The position numbers were made by a program, and so were the translations under genes. The notes under the pieces were generated by a model that saw only the letters and a program-made list of their open reading frames with translations, was not told the DNA's origin and ran no database searches. From Opisthorchis felineus (taxonomy: Eukaryota > Platyhelminthes > Trematoda > Opisthorchiida > Opisthorchiidae), in assembly GCA_004794785.1 (NCBI GenBank), contig SJOL01008619.1:618150-682149 (forward strand): 64,000 nucleotides of DNA. Reading direction: 5' to 3'. Within the stretch, counting starts at the first letter, position 1. Every line of letters starts with the position of its first letter. Positions 35,801-47,836 of this stretch are shown here, in pieces.

Positions 35801-36529
35801 TTTAATTTTCATATATGGGTCACGGGTTCTTTATGCTGAGCCAAGACGAACCACAACTCGAGGTACGAAAAAGGAACCGACCTGGCCTATCCAGCCGTAT
35901 TAAACCATCAAGGGAATTGGTAACCGAGTTATTACCCCACATCAGTATTGTCAGCTCTGTGCGCCCGTAACACACATCCGAAGTGTCAAGTGTAACTCTG
36001 ACCGGAATTCAATAGCCCACATTTGCCTCAAGGCATAGTAGTCATGTTTCACAACGAAAATGCGAAAATAATCGACGCATTGTAGTGTACAAGACCCCAC
36101 CCTTGGCGGGCAAAATAAAAACACGCCATCAAAGCTATCCAGGTTGAATTAGAGCAGGCCGGGCACAATAGAAAGTACCGTGTGCCAACAAATGGATAAA
36201 ATTACCCAGGTAGATAAGTTTTTGAGCTAATTTGCTTCTGGCCTTTAAAATCAGTTTGCTATTTAATCGCACAATAAATCGTCCAGAAGGCTTGGCAAAA
36301 TAATCCGGGTTGATTGCTGTCTGTTTTTTAGTCGAGATTGCTATGTACTAGGTAGCGCTGCATCCTCTCCACGCTTTGGGACTTAAGTGAAAAATGGAGA
36401 CTAGGAAAATTAGATAGCTCCTCGTGTCCATCAATTCTGCCTCCAGTTATTTGTGTTGACCATGTTTAGTTAAAGTTTACTCATAGCCCTGGGGTAATGT
36501 GGTTTGAGAAACCAAATTTACTGTTACTG
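32841..36529. other. No supported gene
   Basis: Long non-coding stretch. A minus-strand frame at 33891-34100 has a Cys-rich patch (CSSNPCATGYRC) but no convincing splice structure. AT-rich runs occur at 34640-34760. No RNA gene was seen. Confidence 0.4.
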
Positions 36530-36770
36530 ATGTTGCCTGGAAACATCACAAACGAGAGATTCAGCTGGGTTCCAGGTAAGTCACTCGCAAAACCAAATTT
36601 GTTTGCAAATGAGTGTATTTCGCTAATTCCGTGCAATTTGGTTTCAAGCAGAACATAAGGTTTATGGAGACCCGGGGACTGCGCCTACCTGATGAGCCCC
36701 AAGAAGGGCGAAACCGGTCGTGGGCTGTCGAAGAATTTTCAGCAACCTTATGAGTAGTGCATTACGAATA
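36530..36770 (+). mobile_element. Hammerhead element with intact ribozyme
   Basis: Starts near GGAAACATCACAAACGAGAG and includes CAAATTTGTTTGCAAATGAG, GAACATAAGG, the full ribozyme and ...TTCAGCAACCTTATGAGTAG. After that, GTGCATTACG and a later CCTCATGTGGTCCTGAA are echoed after the copy at 44.3 kb, which hints at a longer parental element. Target duplications were not found. Low divergence suggests a young copy. Confidence 0.85.
36683..36725 (+). ncRNA. Hammerhead ribozyme, type I, intact
   Basis: Stem I GCCTAC (36683-36688) with GTGGGC (36720-36725); core CTGATGA 36689-36695; stem II GCCC/GGGC (36696-36699, 36706-36709) with loop CAAGAA; GAA 36710-36712; stem III ACC/GGT 36713-36718; C17 at 36719, cleavage predicted between 36719 and 36720. 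Identical to the copy at 20761 over all 43 bases. Confidence 0.92.
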
Positions 36771-39700
36771 AACATTGGTTTTTCTTGTGACCGTCCTCAT
36801 GTGGTCCTGAAGTGGACTGTGGAAACAAGATGCAGCATATTCGTGCTACTGCTCCAGAACAAGTAGTTGAAACGCTTCCCCAAAACTATCCCACAGAGCA
36901 GTGTGAAGTGAAGGAATAAAAAACTCCGCAGATAGGAGCTACGTTCAGCTGCCGAAAAATGCATTTAAAGTTGTTTGCAGCGTCCAGCTATCACGAAAAT
37001 CCGTCATGTTCACCGTGAAAAAGCTCGTCCCATCCTAGGAAAAGGCTGAAGGCAAACGAATTGTGAAGAAATCGGAGGAAAAATTCTCTTCCTTACAAAT
37101 ATTTGGGGCACTGGAAGTGTACGTCATGGTGAACAGATAAAAGCCAGCCACTAGCAAGACTAATGGTGCACTATACAGTAAAAATCACCGTAACGCATAA
37201 CTGGATATTGTTTTAAAAGCCAATGCAAGTGGATGTAAAATCCCCACATGTGAGAACATATTGGGAAAATGTTTGAGTATTCATTGATGAAGGAAGGCGC
37301 TTTCAAATATCGGCATGAAAGGAGCGACTGATACATATACCAACACCATACAGAATGTAGCTGATCGCTTACTGTTAACCCATTGGGGAATAGCGCTATC
37401 ACTCCAACAAAAGTGACAAATGACAGTTATGTATAACCTCACTGCAAGAGTTAGGTATAACTTAAGGGTTATGCGCAGGCTCTCAATTTGCGACGATTCG
37501 CTTCTACATACGGTGGTTTGCTATGACCTCTGAATCATAAAGCAGAGGTTTAGTTCCACCTGAACCCCTTTCTCAGAATGACTTGCTTTCAGTATCACGG
37601 AGAACTGTTTACTTGCTTTTTGTTCGTTTCGAATCCTGATAGGATGAAGTTCTGCACAAATTTAGCAAAAAGTCTATCAGTTTTCCGTAGTGAATCCTTA
37701 GATGTTAATTGATTTTTCGATGAACGCCGGGAATGATGCTTCAAAAATCTATCATGTACAACTGACCTATAGATGAGCACCGATCTTATTTCCATAACAA
37801 GTAGCTTCCCGTTAATACAAAATTTTCCATCATCTAAATAAGTCCGCTTTGAGGAATGGCCTCCAAAAAGCAACTTAAAACGAATTACAAAAACTGAAAT
37901 CGATGACAAGTGTATAACTTTATAAGGATAGCGAGTTGTGTAAAAAAGCTTACATAAAAAGCGAGTAGTAATACTCTGCTTAAATATAAGCGACTCCAAA
38001 GTAAGTATCCAGTGTTTCTCGAATAATGTATGCCTTTAAGCTGACTAAGGATTCACTCACAAGATCTGTTCGATGTCAACAAATAACCGTCACTTTATCC
38101 AAAGACTGTCTGCCTACTTTAACTTGTAGTGTACCATAAAACTGAAAAACAAAAGCTTGTGTTATCATCACTGCTCTCAGAAAAAGTGCTACTGCTATTT
38201 ACCAGGCCGCTTTTCGCTGACTGGAATACACTGCGTGATAGCTAATATTTTCGCCCAACGCTTATTGGTGATTGCTCATTTATGACCGGACTAGTTGCGA
38301 TATGACTGGTTTCTTGTAAGTGCATTGCAAGGTCGAATGATGAGAACCAACGGATGCACTAACATTGTTTTGGTGGGAGGAAACATACCTACAGGAAGCT
38401 ATGCACCCTAATTATTCGATGTTTTCAACCGTGACATATCATCGTCCCTTCAGTTCACTGTGTCCCTCCAGCTGTTACCTGCCCGAAACTACGTGATTTG
38501 TTGCAAATTAGAAAGGTACAAAGTCGTCAACATCTCTGGCATATATGGGACGTAAAGGACAGTGTTCCAGCGGATTACAAGTCAACAAAATCATTTTGTT
38601 ATCGGGCATGTTTTCATTTAGATGCTTCCTCTTCGTTCGGATAAGGTCAATGGTTAAACAACCAGACTCTAGCAGGTTGGACCACTTGTTTTAATTCCAA
38701 TCATCCATGCGATGCTCCTATTCCTGTCGGCGTAGATATGCTGGTATGTCTGTAACCCTTCAATTATGCGTTCATGACAGCGAACACCGCTGTTTCGTAT
38801 TAACTTGTCTGCAATGCAGCTATGCTTGGTGTTTAACAAGTGCGTTCAATTTCACGACACTTGTAAACATGGCGGCTGGATTAACTGGAGTATCTCAAAC
38901 GATGCTGACCAGATAGAGACTAGCAGGTTAAAAGTTGGTGTTCGACCTGGTAACAAGTACCGTATTTCCTAGGAGACACACCACGTTGGAGGACCAGGAA
39001 TTCAGAAGCTTTGTTGAGGAGCGCCTGTGGTGCAAACTTAGAAAAGTGTCATATTGTCTAACATCCAACCTTTGTGCCTTTACGTGCAAGAACCGAAACA
39101 GCCGTTCAAGGATGGTTACACAGGTACGGACCACTAATCATACTCCAAGATTAACTGACCCCAGTGAAGCCCAAGTAGACAGCGGTCAGAGCCGGTAGGA
39201 CACGAGTATTTTAATCATCCTCCGTTAATAGTACATGCCATCCATGTATCCTATCCATCAGACTTTGTAGATCTTCGTAAAAACTTTCTGTGACAGCGGA
39301 ATCCCCTTAGGAGTTAGGTGTATGGACAGCAGCTACAGTTGAATTCAGTGGGATGCTTCCAACTGCAGCTATCAAAGTTCTGCCTTAGACGAGGTTGCAA
39401 GATATGGGTGCAATGCGGGTATAGTCACTCAAGGCAAAGGTTATCCAGTACGAACTCTCGGTGTCTACTTGACCCTCGTGGTAGAGCCAGTAGTAGAGAG
39501 ATTCTAGCCACGATGGTTCGTGTGATGCATGTGATTGGTAGAATGAACGCAGACAAGGGTATGCCGTCTAGCCGGTACTCATGGAAGTTACGCACAGTCG
39601 TCCTCTAACTCACTCGGTGATATGTGGATATTCCTGCAGCTGATGCAGACAGGCGTTTTCATGTTGAGAGCCCCAGCTTGCCTGCGGGTCACCGCGACTG

Positions 39701-41419
39701 GGCTAGACATGGTGCGTCGCTTCCTGAGAATGCCGCACTGCTGTGTTTGAGTCGACTGGGTTGGGTAGCTTAATGAAGTGAAGAGAGGATATGATAAGAA
39801 TGTCATCTCGCTTATGTTCAAGAAAGCACCTTTAGCCTATGCACAAACAAGTACGTTCCGCAAAGCAACAAAATCGTCCATAACAATGAAACAGAATATC
39901 CATCATTGGTGTTGGATTCCGGAAGAGATAATGCCAAAAAACCCAACCAGGCGTGATTCATGTTCCCGCCGTTCTTGCTTTGGAGTCAGGCTTAGCCAAC
40001 TTCCTTACAAGAAAAAACGATGAATGTCAGGCCCAACGTAGAGCACGATATTCGCTTTCACCCTATCAATCAGGCCACCACACGACTGTAATGCATACGA
40101 CTTCGCCAGTAGGGGTTATATAGTGGCAGGTCACTTCAGAGCATCTGAGGTGTGCAAGGGACGAGTTTGCTCGACTCCGAAGACACCAACTGCTGACCAT
40201 AATGTAGCATTTGTGGGTCTGCTTGACATGGTGTACCTTCAAATTCCTGGTGATCGGCCTTATGTAGGTGGCATCACACTCCCTCGCAGCCGATTTTTTG
40301 TACGCATTCAGTTTGAATTCCTTGGTCAGTTGGATCTTTGGGATGCATTGATTGTTTGCTAATGGTGTTATCAATTTTGTAAACTGATTTCTACATTATT
40401 TCGGCAGCATCATCCAGAATATGTCGTTCTACACCGCTAAAACAAATCAAAACGGGACTGGTTAATGCTGAGAAGAAAGTATAATGAATCCAAGAGACGC
40501 GTCGGCCAAGAAAACGTTTCACACACCTTATTTCCTTTGTCCTGAGCGCTCCCGAATGTTCTGTTACTAAAGAGGCTCACCCATGAAGACCAAAAACAAT
40601 GAGTACTAAAACTTTGTTTCTAACATCGCTTTTCCCATCGATAACCAACTAAAAAATGACACACAATCAAGCAGATTTTATTCCCACTGAAAACGGTGTG
40701 GATATTCCCAAATTTAAAATGAATTTTTCATTTCATCTTGTAAGAAAAAATACACTGTCCATCTAGCGAGTTTATTCCTAGGTAAACTGCCCTTCTGACT
40801 ACGGTTATGGAAAAAGGTATCACATACGTGTTTAAGTCATTGTGCGTAAAGCCACAGTTGGGAATCCATTCGATTTTGAATACGCGTTGTTGAGGATAAG
40901 TGATGGTGAGGAGGAATTACTCCGATTAAACACCGCAACTGGAGATGATGTTGGCTACAAGCACATTCAGTAGTCCCATTTATGTGCCGGCTTTTGATCA
41001 CGTAGATCAACGTTAACAAGATCGTTGGAGATTCGAGCTCTTTGTCAGTCCTCATTGTGCCACTACTGATTCGTTGAAAGGTAAAATTTGCTTAACTATT
41101 TGAAGTAGCAATGTTTCAGACATAGACGTGAGTTTTCTTTGTAAAAATTTTGCCTGTTGACAAGGCCGAATGAATTAACTGGATAGTTTTGTATATTTCC
41201 CACTGCAGAGCTCCAATCACTGTTGAAATTAGGCGTGAATAGATGTTCAGTCTATGTGCCTACATTGCACAAACATAAAAGTCAAAATTCTGAGGCCTCC
41301 GATCTGATCATAAATTTGAGGAGAACAAAGTTCGCTGAGACATACACAGTTGTTCGGAAGATTTTATCGTGGTCGTATTTTATCCGCTAGAAACCGAAAA
41401 TATGAACAGATGTTTGAAC
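36771..41419. other. No supported gene
   Basis: A 134-codon minus-strand frame at 37595-37999 is long for the window, but starts at a non-ATG codon and shows no domain. Frames at 38935-39198, 39318-39608 and 40123-40362 (plus) look random. No repeats were recognised. Confidence 0.4.
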
Positions 41420-41432
41420 AACTTAGTGTTCG
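41420..41432. repeat. Probable diverged target-site duplication, left
   Basis: AACTTAGTGTTCG here and AACTTACTATTCG at 41922-41934 match at 11 of 13 positions and border the element. Confidence 0.5.
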
Positions 41433-41921
41433 TGAAGGAAACTACTCAAAATGTTGCTGAAAACTCTTCGACAGCCCACGACCGGTTTCGCCCTTCTTGG
41501 GGCTCATCAGGTAGGCGCAGCCCCCGAGTTTCCATCAAACTTATGTTCCACTTGAACCCAAATTGCACAGATCTAGACAAATATACTCATTTGTATTTCA
41601 GCTGAGACTCAACCGAATCTCTCGTTTATGATATTCTTCAACTGGATGTGCTGCATAAAGCCACTTCATGTTTCAGCTGGTATGATATTCGAGAGATCGC
41701 AGTATATTTTCATGAAGGAAACTACCCACAAGGTTGCTGAAAACTCTTTGATAACCCAGGACCGGTTTCACCCTTCTTGGGACTCATTTCGAATATTGTA
41801 CCAACTGAAACAGGAGGCGGCCTTTGTGCAGAACATTCAGTTGAATAATACCACAAACGAGATATTCAGTTGACTCTCCGATGAAAATCCAGTTGATGTG
41901 CAAATGGGGGCATTTTTGGAG
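41433..41921. mobile_element. Tandem plus fold-back hammerhead element, 489 bp
   Basis: Minus-sense unit 1 runs 41434-41713; GAAGGAAACTAC recurs at 41434 and 41714, so unit 2 starts 280 bp on. Unit 2 stops inside its ribozyme (about 41787) and the sequence flips to plus sense (TTCGAATATTGTACCAACTG onward) to the right end. The first ribozyme is intact. The second (about 41741-41786) has several changes and is cut after RC of ATGAG. This locus shows both the tandem and the fold-back structure in one insertion. Confidence 0.87.
41474..41516 (-). ncRNA. Hammerhead ribozyme, type I, intact (minus strand)
   Basis: On the minus strand: stem I GCCTAC (41516-41511) with GTGGGC (41479-41474); CTGATGA 41510-41504; stem II GCCC/GGGC (41503-41500, 41493-41490); GAA 41489-41487; stem III ACC/GGT 41486-41481; C17 at 41480, cleavage predicted between 41480 and 41479. 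Same 43-base sequence as the other two intact copies. Confidence 0.92.
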
Positions 41922-41934
41922 AACTTACTATTCG
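41922..41934. repeat. Probable diverged target-site duplication, right
   Basis: Partner of 41420-41432 with two differences. Confidence 0.5.
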
Positions 41935-42159
41935 CTTTATGCGCAATAGTTGAGGCTATACAAGCGTGAAGGCCCAAGATATTTCAGGAGTTCATACCGA
42001 TGTCATGTGTTGTGCTCTAACTCCGACTAGCTCATCATCAATGTAAATACACAAAGCGTTTGTCAGGTTCTGTTTTCTGAACCAATGGGAACGATAAATT
42101 TACGCTAGCTGGACAGACTGTGGTAAGGACCACAAAGAAAATAATCTTTGAGGCTTAAC

Positions 42160-42225
42160 ACATTACTCATTAGGTTGCTGAAAACGCTACCATCAAAACC
42201 AAATTGGCATGCAGATGAGTGTGTA
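42160..42225. repeat. Short fold-back fragment of the hammerhead repeat
   Basis: ACTCATTAGGTTGCTGAAAAC (minus-sense ribozyme flank) is joined directly to AAAACCAAATTGGCATGCAGATGAGTG (plus-sense 3' end) written here as two adjoining parts. No ribozyme remains. It has the same arm order as the larger fold-backs. Confidence 0.65.
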
Positions 42226-44229
42226 AATCTCTTAGGCACTTAGTAAATGCTCAGTGAACGGTGATTTGTCCTACGTAGCATCATTCAATCTAGCAAATCT
42301 GCTAAGTTTATTCTTTATGGGAGCTCGAGATAGCTGTGTCGCCTGTAGTTCGAACCCAACTTAGCGTCTCGTCTGCTCCTGTTTAGATGTAGGCAACCCT
42401 TCTGCATCTTTCGGGTGACATGGCAGCTAGGCACCGAATGGATGCCTCAGCTAAATGATTAATTAATAATATTCTCCACGGCAGCTCTGTATCGTCTCTA
42501 GATAGGACAATTCAATACTCCAGAGGAGTCGAAGGAGGTTAAAAGCTATAAGATTTTACCTCGTAGTACAAAGATTGGATGTTGCACAACCTACTCATTG
42601 GTTAAAGGCCTTGATGGAAAACGGTTATCCTTTCCATGTAGCAACGTTTCTCGAGGCTCTGTGAAACATTGCACCCTCATATCTAGAGAACTCCCTGCGT
42701 ATCTTCCAGCATTTTTATCATGTGCGTCTTCATCTTTACTGGTCTCGGGTACTGGATGAAATGTGGATGGAAAAGTGATTCAGATGTATGATAGAAGAGC
42801 TTCTCAGCGTTATTATTGAGGCTTGTGGCATCCGGTGTTCTTTGAAGATATCAAATGGAAATACTAGGTCAACGTCATTTTGACGTTTCAAACCAGTACG
42901 TGAGGAGGGGGTATTTTGGAAAAAGGAGTTGCTTTATTTGTTATTTGCTAGGAGTTCCATAGACGAGATTCGTTTGAAGAGTCCTCGTGTAGAGTGCTGC
43001 GACCGGTTACACCCTTTTAATCAGCCTGAAATTACCCAATACATCGAAAGGTTTGTTCGTCAGATCTGCTCAAAATTGATCCCCCCGTTACATTTTTAGA
43101 TGCTGAATAATCACACTTTATGAATAGCACCTTTAAGATAGCTTAGATGTGGCTATAACACTCTAGACAGCTTAGGAGGAATGAAGAGTTAGTCGTTACC
43201 ATGAAGTTTTATTTGACCACTTCACCCATGTCTTTCATTTCTCCATCTTTATCCTTATTATAGTTACGAATACCGACAAAACGAATACGTTAAGAGTACT
43301 CGTTCAAAACTAGGTTTTGAAGGCTGCTCAGACAGATCGCCTGGACAATAAACAGTACCACTAATTTAAAGTGGAAACAAACTTGATTATTCTAATGTAT
43401 TCGAATTCAGACGAACTCAACATCGACCGGTCCGTTTTCTTTGTGCGAAGCGTTCCTATTGGTCGCAAGGTTAAGGACAGGTGTCTAGTACTATGCACAC
43501 CAAACCGGATGAATGACTCGGCATTCGATATAGACGAGGCATTCTGTATTCAATACGGCAAAATTGTCTAAGTGTTTTGTAGTGGACGGTGGACAACCGT
43601 TGTCATGGAGGCACAGCAGGCAGCCAATCACATCACCCTTCGAGTGCTTTGATTGGGTGACGCAGGTCAACAAATTAGTTCGTTGTGCCAAAAGCGTTGC
43701 TCGTATTCGATGGGCATGATACATCTAGTGCTTTGAGTGTCGTTTCTGTACACACAGACGTGGGAGACAGGCACAGCAATTGAGTACTTTCGTTATAAAC
43801 TGGATTAACAACAACCACCCTTATTGAAGTAGCTAGTAGTTGCTGAATTTGGTGAGTATATACATTATTGGTGATGTGATTTCAACTTGAATGTTTTTGC
43901 GGAAGGATGGTTTGCGAACCGAACTACATGAAAACAACCTAAATTTTGGTGATACTTTAGCATTTCATTCTTTTGGCAACCTCTCAGGACTTGAAAGCAC
44001 CGATTCCTGCTAGTCTATATAGGGATCACTGCTCCAAATGGTGGGCAGAGCCAATGGTTTGCGCAGAGAACTTATTGAATATCGGTCTGTTTAGGAGCAA
44101 AACTTGGAACTTAGAAGCATAAGTATTATCCGAGTACTTAAATGTAAGTCAGCTGGTATAAGATCTATCAAAACAGGTTTGCTCGGAGGTGGAAGGATTT
44201 TATGATGATTTAACCCTTATTGTGCAATT
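42226..44229. other. No supported gene
   Basis: A B-box-like TAGTTCGAACCC at about 42348 lacks a matching A box at the right distance. Otherwise nothing is recognised. Confidence 0.4.
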
Positions 44230-44410
44230 AGGTTTGTAGATAATTGCATTTCCCGAACTGCGTCCAATTTTGTTTCAAGTGTAAACATAAGGTTGACGAA
44301 AACTAGGAGACCATTCCTATCTGACAATCCCAGGTAGGGGCACAACCGGTCAACAGCAGTGGAAGAGTTTTCATTGACCTCATGAGTAGCGTATTCCGTC
44401 TAAAATGAAT
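44230..44410 (+). mobile_element. Hammerhead element, degenerate
   Basis: Recognisable CAATTTTGTTTCAAGTGTAA, ACATAAGGTTGACGAAAAC and GAAGAGTTTTCATTGACCTC. The ribozyme region reads CTGACAA...ACAACCGGTC with stem II lost, so it is dead. Its right flank (GAGTAGCGTATTCCG, then CCTCGTGGTCTGAGTC about 90 bp later) resembles the flank of the 36.5-kb copy. Confidence 0.7.
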
Positions 44411-44566
44411 CATTGTACTGCTTTCCTCCATGTATTTGTAACGCTCAAATGAAAAGTAAACGATTTTGTAGCGATCCTCGTGGTCTGAGTCAAGCAGTTG
44501 ATCAATTTTATTGCATGTACTTATCGTATCTCACTCGCTCACGATCGAACGGGTCATAGTTGGAAG

Positions 44567-44770
44567 GCAAGGAGGCCTGAAAAGTGTACTGCTGAATTCT
44601 TAAGAGTGATATGGTACCGCAAGCAACCAGAACAAAATAATTTGGAAGAACAGTTGCAACAGAATTTACGAGGTCTACGGATGGCCAAAAATAAGCTGAA
44701 AACACTGGCGTTTCTAACTGTAGCGTTGTCTTACTTGGGTGGGATGCTCTTGTTGCTATTCTCTCACTAA
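44567..44770 (+). CDS. Candidate C-terminal segment: coiled coil plus tail anchor
   Basis: An open frame ending at 44768-44770 whose last 50 residues are NNLEEQLQQNLRGLRMAKNK, then LKTLAFLTVALSYLGGMLLL LFSH: a charged helix followed by one membrane segment at the very end, the shape of a tail-anchored protein. No family is recognised and no strong acceptor defines its start. The minus strand is also open here (44508-44792), so chance is possible. Confidence 0.25.
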   Translation, partial: ARRPEKCTAEFLRVIWYRKQPEQNNLEEQLQQNLRGLRMAKNKLKTLAFLTVALSYLGGMLLLLFSH

Positions 44771-47764
44771 GCACTGAAATGAGCTCTGACATTGTAGTTA
44801 CCTCCTCACATAAGATCTGGCTTATTAATTTACGGTTTACACGTTCACCACCATGGCTTTGAATGCAGAGATTTCAGTATTCAGCTTTCTGCATTCCATT
44901 GGGATGCCAGAAATGTCAGCCGGTAGTGAAATCACTAAGATTTAGAGTATAGTAGATCACTTGGACAACATGAGCACCTTGCCATTGCTTTCCGCAGCTA
45001 AATGAGGTAGGTTCGCGTTGCTAAACCGTGATTTGAACTGTAATATCACGTAGATGGTATGCACACTGCGGATAGTAAGGCTAAAGAAATCCCTAGAAAA
45101 TGTCCAAATTGATGTAAACTAGACAGCGGAAACAGAACATTAGGTGGTTTTCAAATCAGGCCTTTTCAAACAGCGAGATTTCCTACACGCAGTGTTGTAC
45201 CATCACCAACCACATGTGGTCACTCTGGATGCGGGTCGTTGCAGCAGAGGAAACAACCTTACCTGGTGAAGATGGGCACCTGTTTGAATTAATGCTGAAT
45301 AAAAGGAGAAAATATTGAGGGAACCCTTCGAAACAGCTTTTAAACATTTACCTTTCCGTCACAAAACCTGATAAGCACGCAAATGAAAAGACTTAGGTGA
45401 GATCACCACATCCTGCGTGTGAGATGTGCGACTGAGTCATTTGACTTTTCCTCACTTCCAGGTAGGACACTTTTTCTATGATTTCTCTAGGTCACAAAGT
45501 TGGACGGAGACAGTCATGAATCAGAGGTGATCACAAACCAAGACGGGTAAAATAGCCACTAAAATCGTCACCTGTGGTCGGCGATTGAAGGTGCTTTATT
45601 CGCTGAACACTCATCATCATTTTATACATAACTATCTCATGGGGTGCGCAATTTGACTAGTATGTCGAATGCTTAGTATATTCCCTAAGGTTCGAAATGC
45701 GATAAAGTTGACGGATGGTGAATGTATTGGTATCCATCAGTAGCAATGATTCCAAATGACCAAATCCTCGACAAATAAACTCAAAATTTCTGACCAACCC
45801 GGTTGATTAAGTTAACTACAGAACCTTTACAGATTTCGCACACTGTCCTGTATTGTTGAGTAAGGACGACGGCTGCATAACTACATGCACTAGAAATTTA
45901 TACGTAACCACAACGCAGTCTGCCAAAAAGCAGCTGGTATGCCGACAAAAGAATTCACCGTAGTGTCCTATGCACTTTGTGTCATGGCGATGAGGTGGCT
46001 GCCTGTCACTCTTCTTGTTCACCAAAAATTCTTGCCTCGAATTCCATACATGCTTACAATTTGTGAATGTCCAACCCCCAACAAGCAAGAACACATTGGA
46101 TTATTGTCAAAAGTGGATTAGTTTAGATGTCGTGGCCACCAGTTCAACAGACGAATTGTTTGTTTAGTAATGCTGCTAAGTACACATTGTGAAGAATGAG
46201 GCAAAGTGCAATGTGAGGGGCTTGGGAGGCACCTATACGAAGACAGGATTATATGATGTATGCGTTTGTCATCGAACAAAAGACTGATGAATTAGCTCCT
46301 TGTTGTTTGCAAATATTGTTACTAAAAAACGCCAATCCTTCATTTCATATACGGAGAACTATTACAAAATTCAGAGGGATATTCGAAGGACATTTCTTGA
46401 AAGAAAGGTGCACGGAAATTCGCGCCCCACAGCTAGTGATAAACACGGGTTTGTAACCATGACAACAGTAACTTTTATGCTGGAAGGCATGACTTTACAT
46501 TAGTTTATCCCATTTATCATGAGTACCAGTCTAGCATTGCAGAATTCATCCACGATACTGTGAGTAAAATTTACAAGGACGCGCAACTAACTCATGGAAT
46601 TTATTAGCTAACAACCCCCGAATTATGACTGATATGCAAGAACAGTAGTAACATAACACGTTAGAACGATCTGCCGCCCACTATGAAAGCAGCACCTGTC
46701 AGGTTACACTTATCGTGTCCCAGATTAGCATTCTCGGTGTGCGAAGATTTCTGTGGAGAAAGGATAAACTGGAGAGCTGGGCGTCACTAGCATGTTTAAC
46801 CCAACCACACAAAAAAACTGAATGGAAAGGTGTAAACAGGATTACTGCGTTAAACATGATACTCCAGCGAAAGAAATCCCGATGCACTTGCTGGAGAGTC
46901 TATCAACCTAAAACAATCCAACTGATTGTAATGACCTTAACGGACATGTCCCTTTCAAGGTAAATATTGTTTTACTAAGTGTTCCAAAATAATATATAAT
47001 CTGTACTGTGTTTGCCATAAAAATTCTCAGCATCCCGTTAATTAAACTTCTGTCACTGTATTGAACTTCACGAGAAAGTTATTTATGATGTCCCCCTTCA
47101 AAATTCATATAAATCGAAACAAATTTGCGGATACTGTAATCCCTATAGCCATTGAACCTCTTTGTACCCCCTCGATAAGCCAGTATAGATGTTCCATGCA
47201 CTTGCACAATAAAGGTTGGTGATAACTCGAGATTGCATCTGCCCTTCTAATATCCCCGAAGATGATGAAAAATAGTTGACGTTTGTAATCGTTCTTGCAA
47301 AATATGAGCAAGAATAATAACTATAGGGAAAGTAGGAACTTCTGTAACCGAACCTAAACAAGCTTTGACTGTATCAACTACTGCAAAACACAAACAGAGA
47401 GATATCTGGCTCGTCCAAATGAAGGGTGCCTATTACATACTGGTGTAACGGTGGGTACTACTGATGACGCGTGCGAGTAGTATGTGTGTTCTCGTAACTT
47501 CCCCTTGATCTAATGGAAGGTGGGATTTATTACGGAATTTGTGGAACTACTTTGCAGTTTTTGCTTGCAATTGTGCGATAGTCAATTAATATCCAGAAGA
47601 GTTCAAGAAGACGCGTTCGAAAAGAAGATGGATATTCCGTTTTTAAAAACAACGTGCAAATGAGAGTTTAACCTACCTGTCCAATGGTCTGTAACCGTTT
47701 AGTTGGCGCTTTCCTGATAAGCAACTCTGCAGCGAAGGGCTTTCTTCCTTATACTGGTAGTTGG
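44771..47764. other. No supported gene
   Basis: No exon, RNA gene or repeat family recognised. Confidence 0.4.
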
Positions 47765-47836
47765 TTTGTTCGCTGAGCTGGGTAATTTTGATTGCAAACG
47801 CTTCACCACCAAAATAGTCGGCAATGTCAGTACGTT
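47765..47836 (-). repeat. Dispersed repeat (family 2), copy 2, degraded
   Basis: TTTGTTCGCTGAGCTGGGTAA, then TTGATTGCAAACGCTTCACC matches the core of the copy at 30349. The minus-strand hammerhead-like motif is reduced to CTGACAT...GTGAAGCG. Confidence 0.55.

Noticed and set aside
37595..37999. 134-codon minus-strand open frame
   Set aside because: Non-ATG start, no recognisable motif, no splice or promoter context; plausible by chance in AT-rich DNA.
42340..42365. TAGTTCGAACCC as a tRNA B box
   Set aside because: No A box at a usable distance and no cloverleaf can be drawn.
42970..43030. GACCGGTTACACCC resembling the RC of the ribozyme GGGCGAAACCGGTC
   Set aside because: Neighbouring unit sequence is absent and both sides diverge; at best an unrecognisably old scrap.
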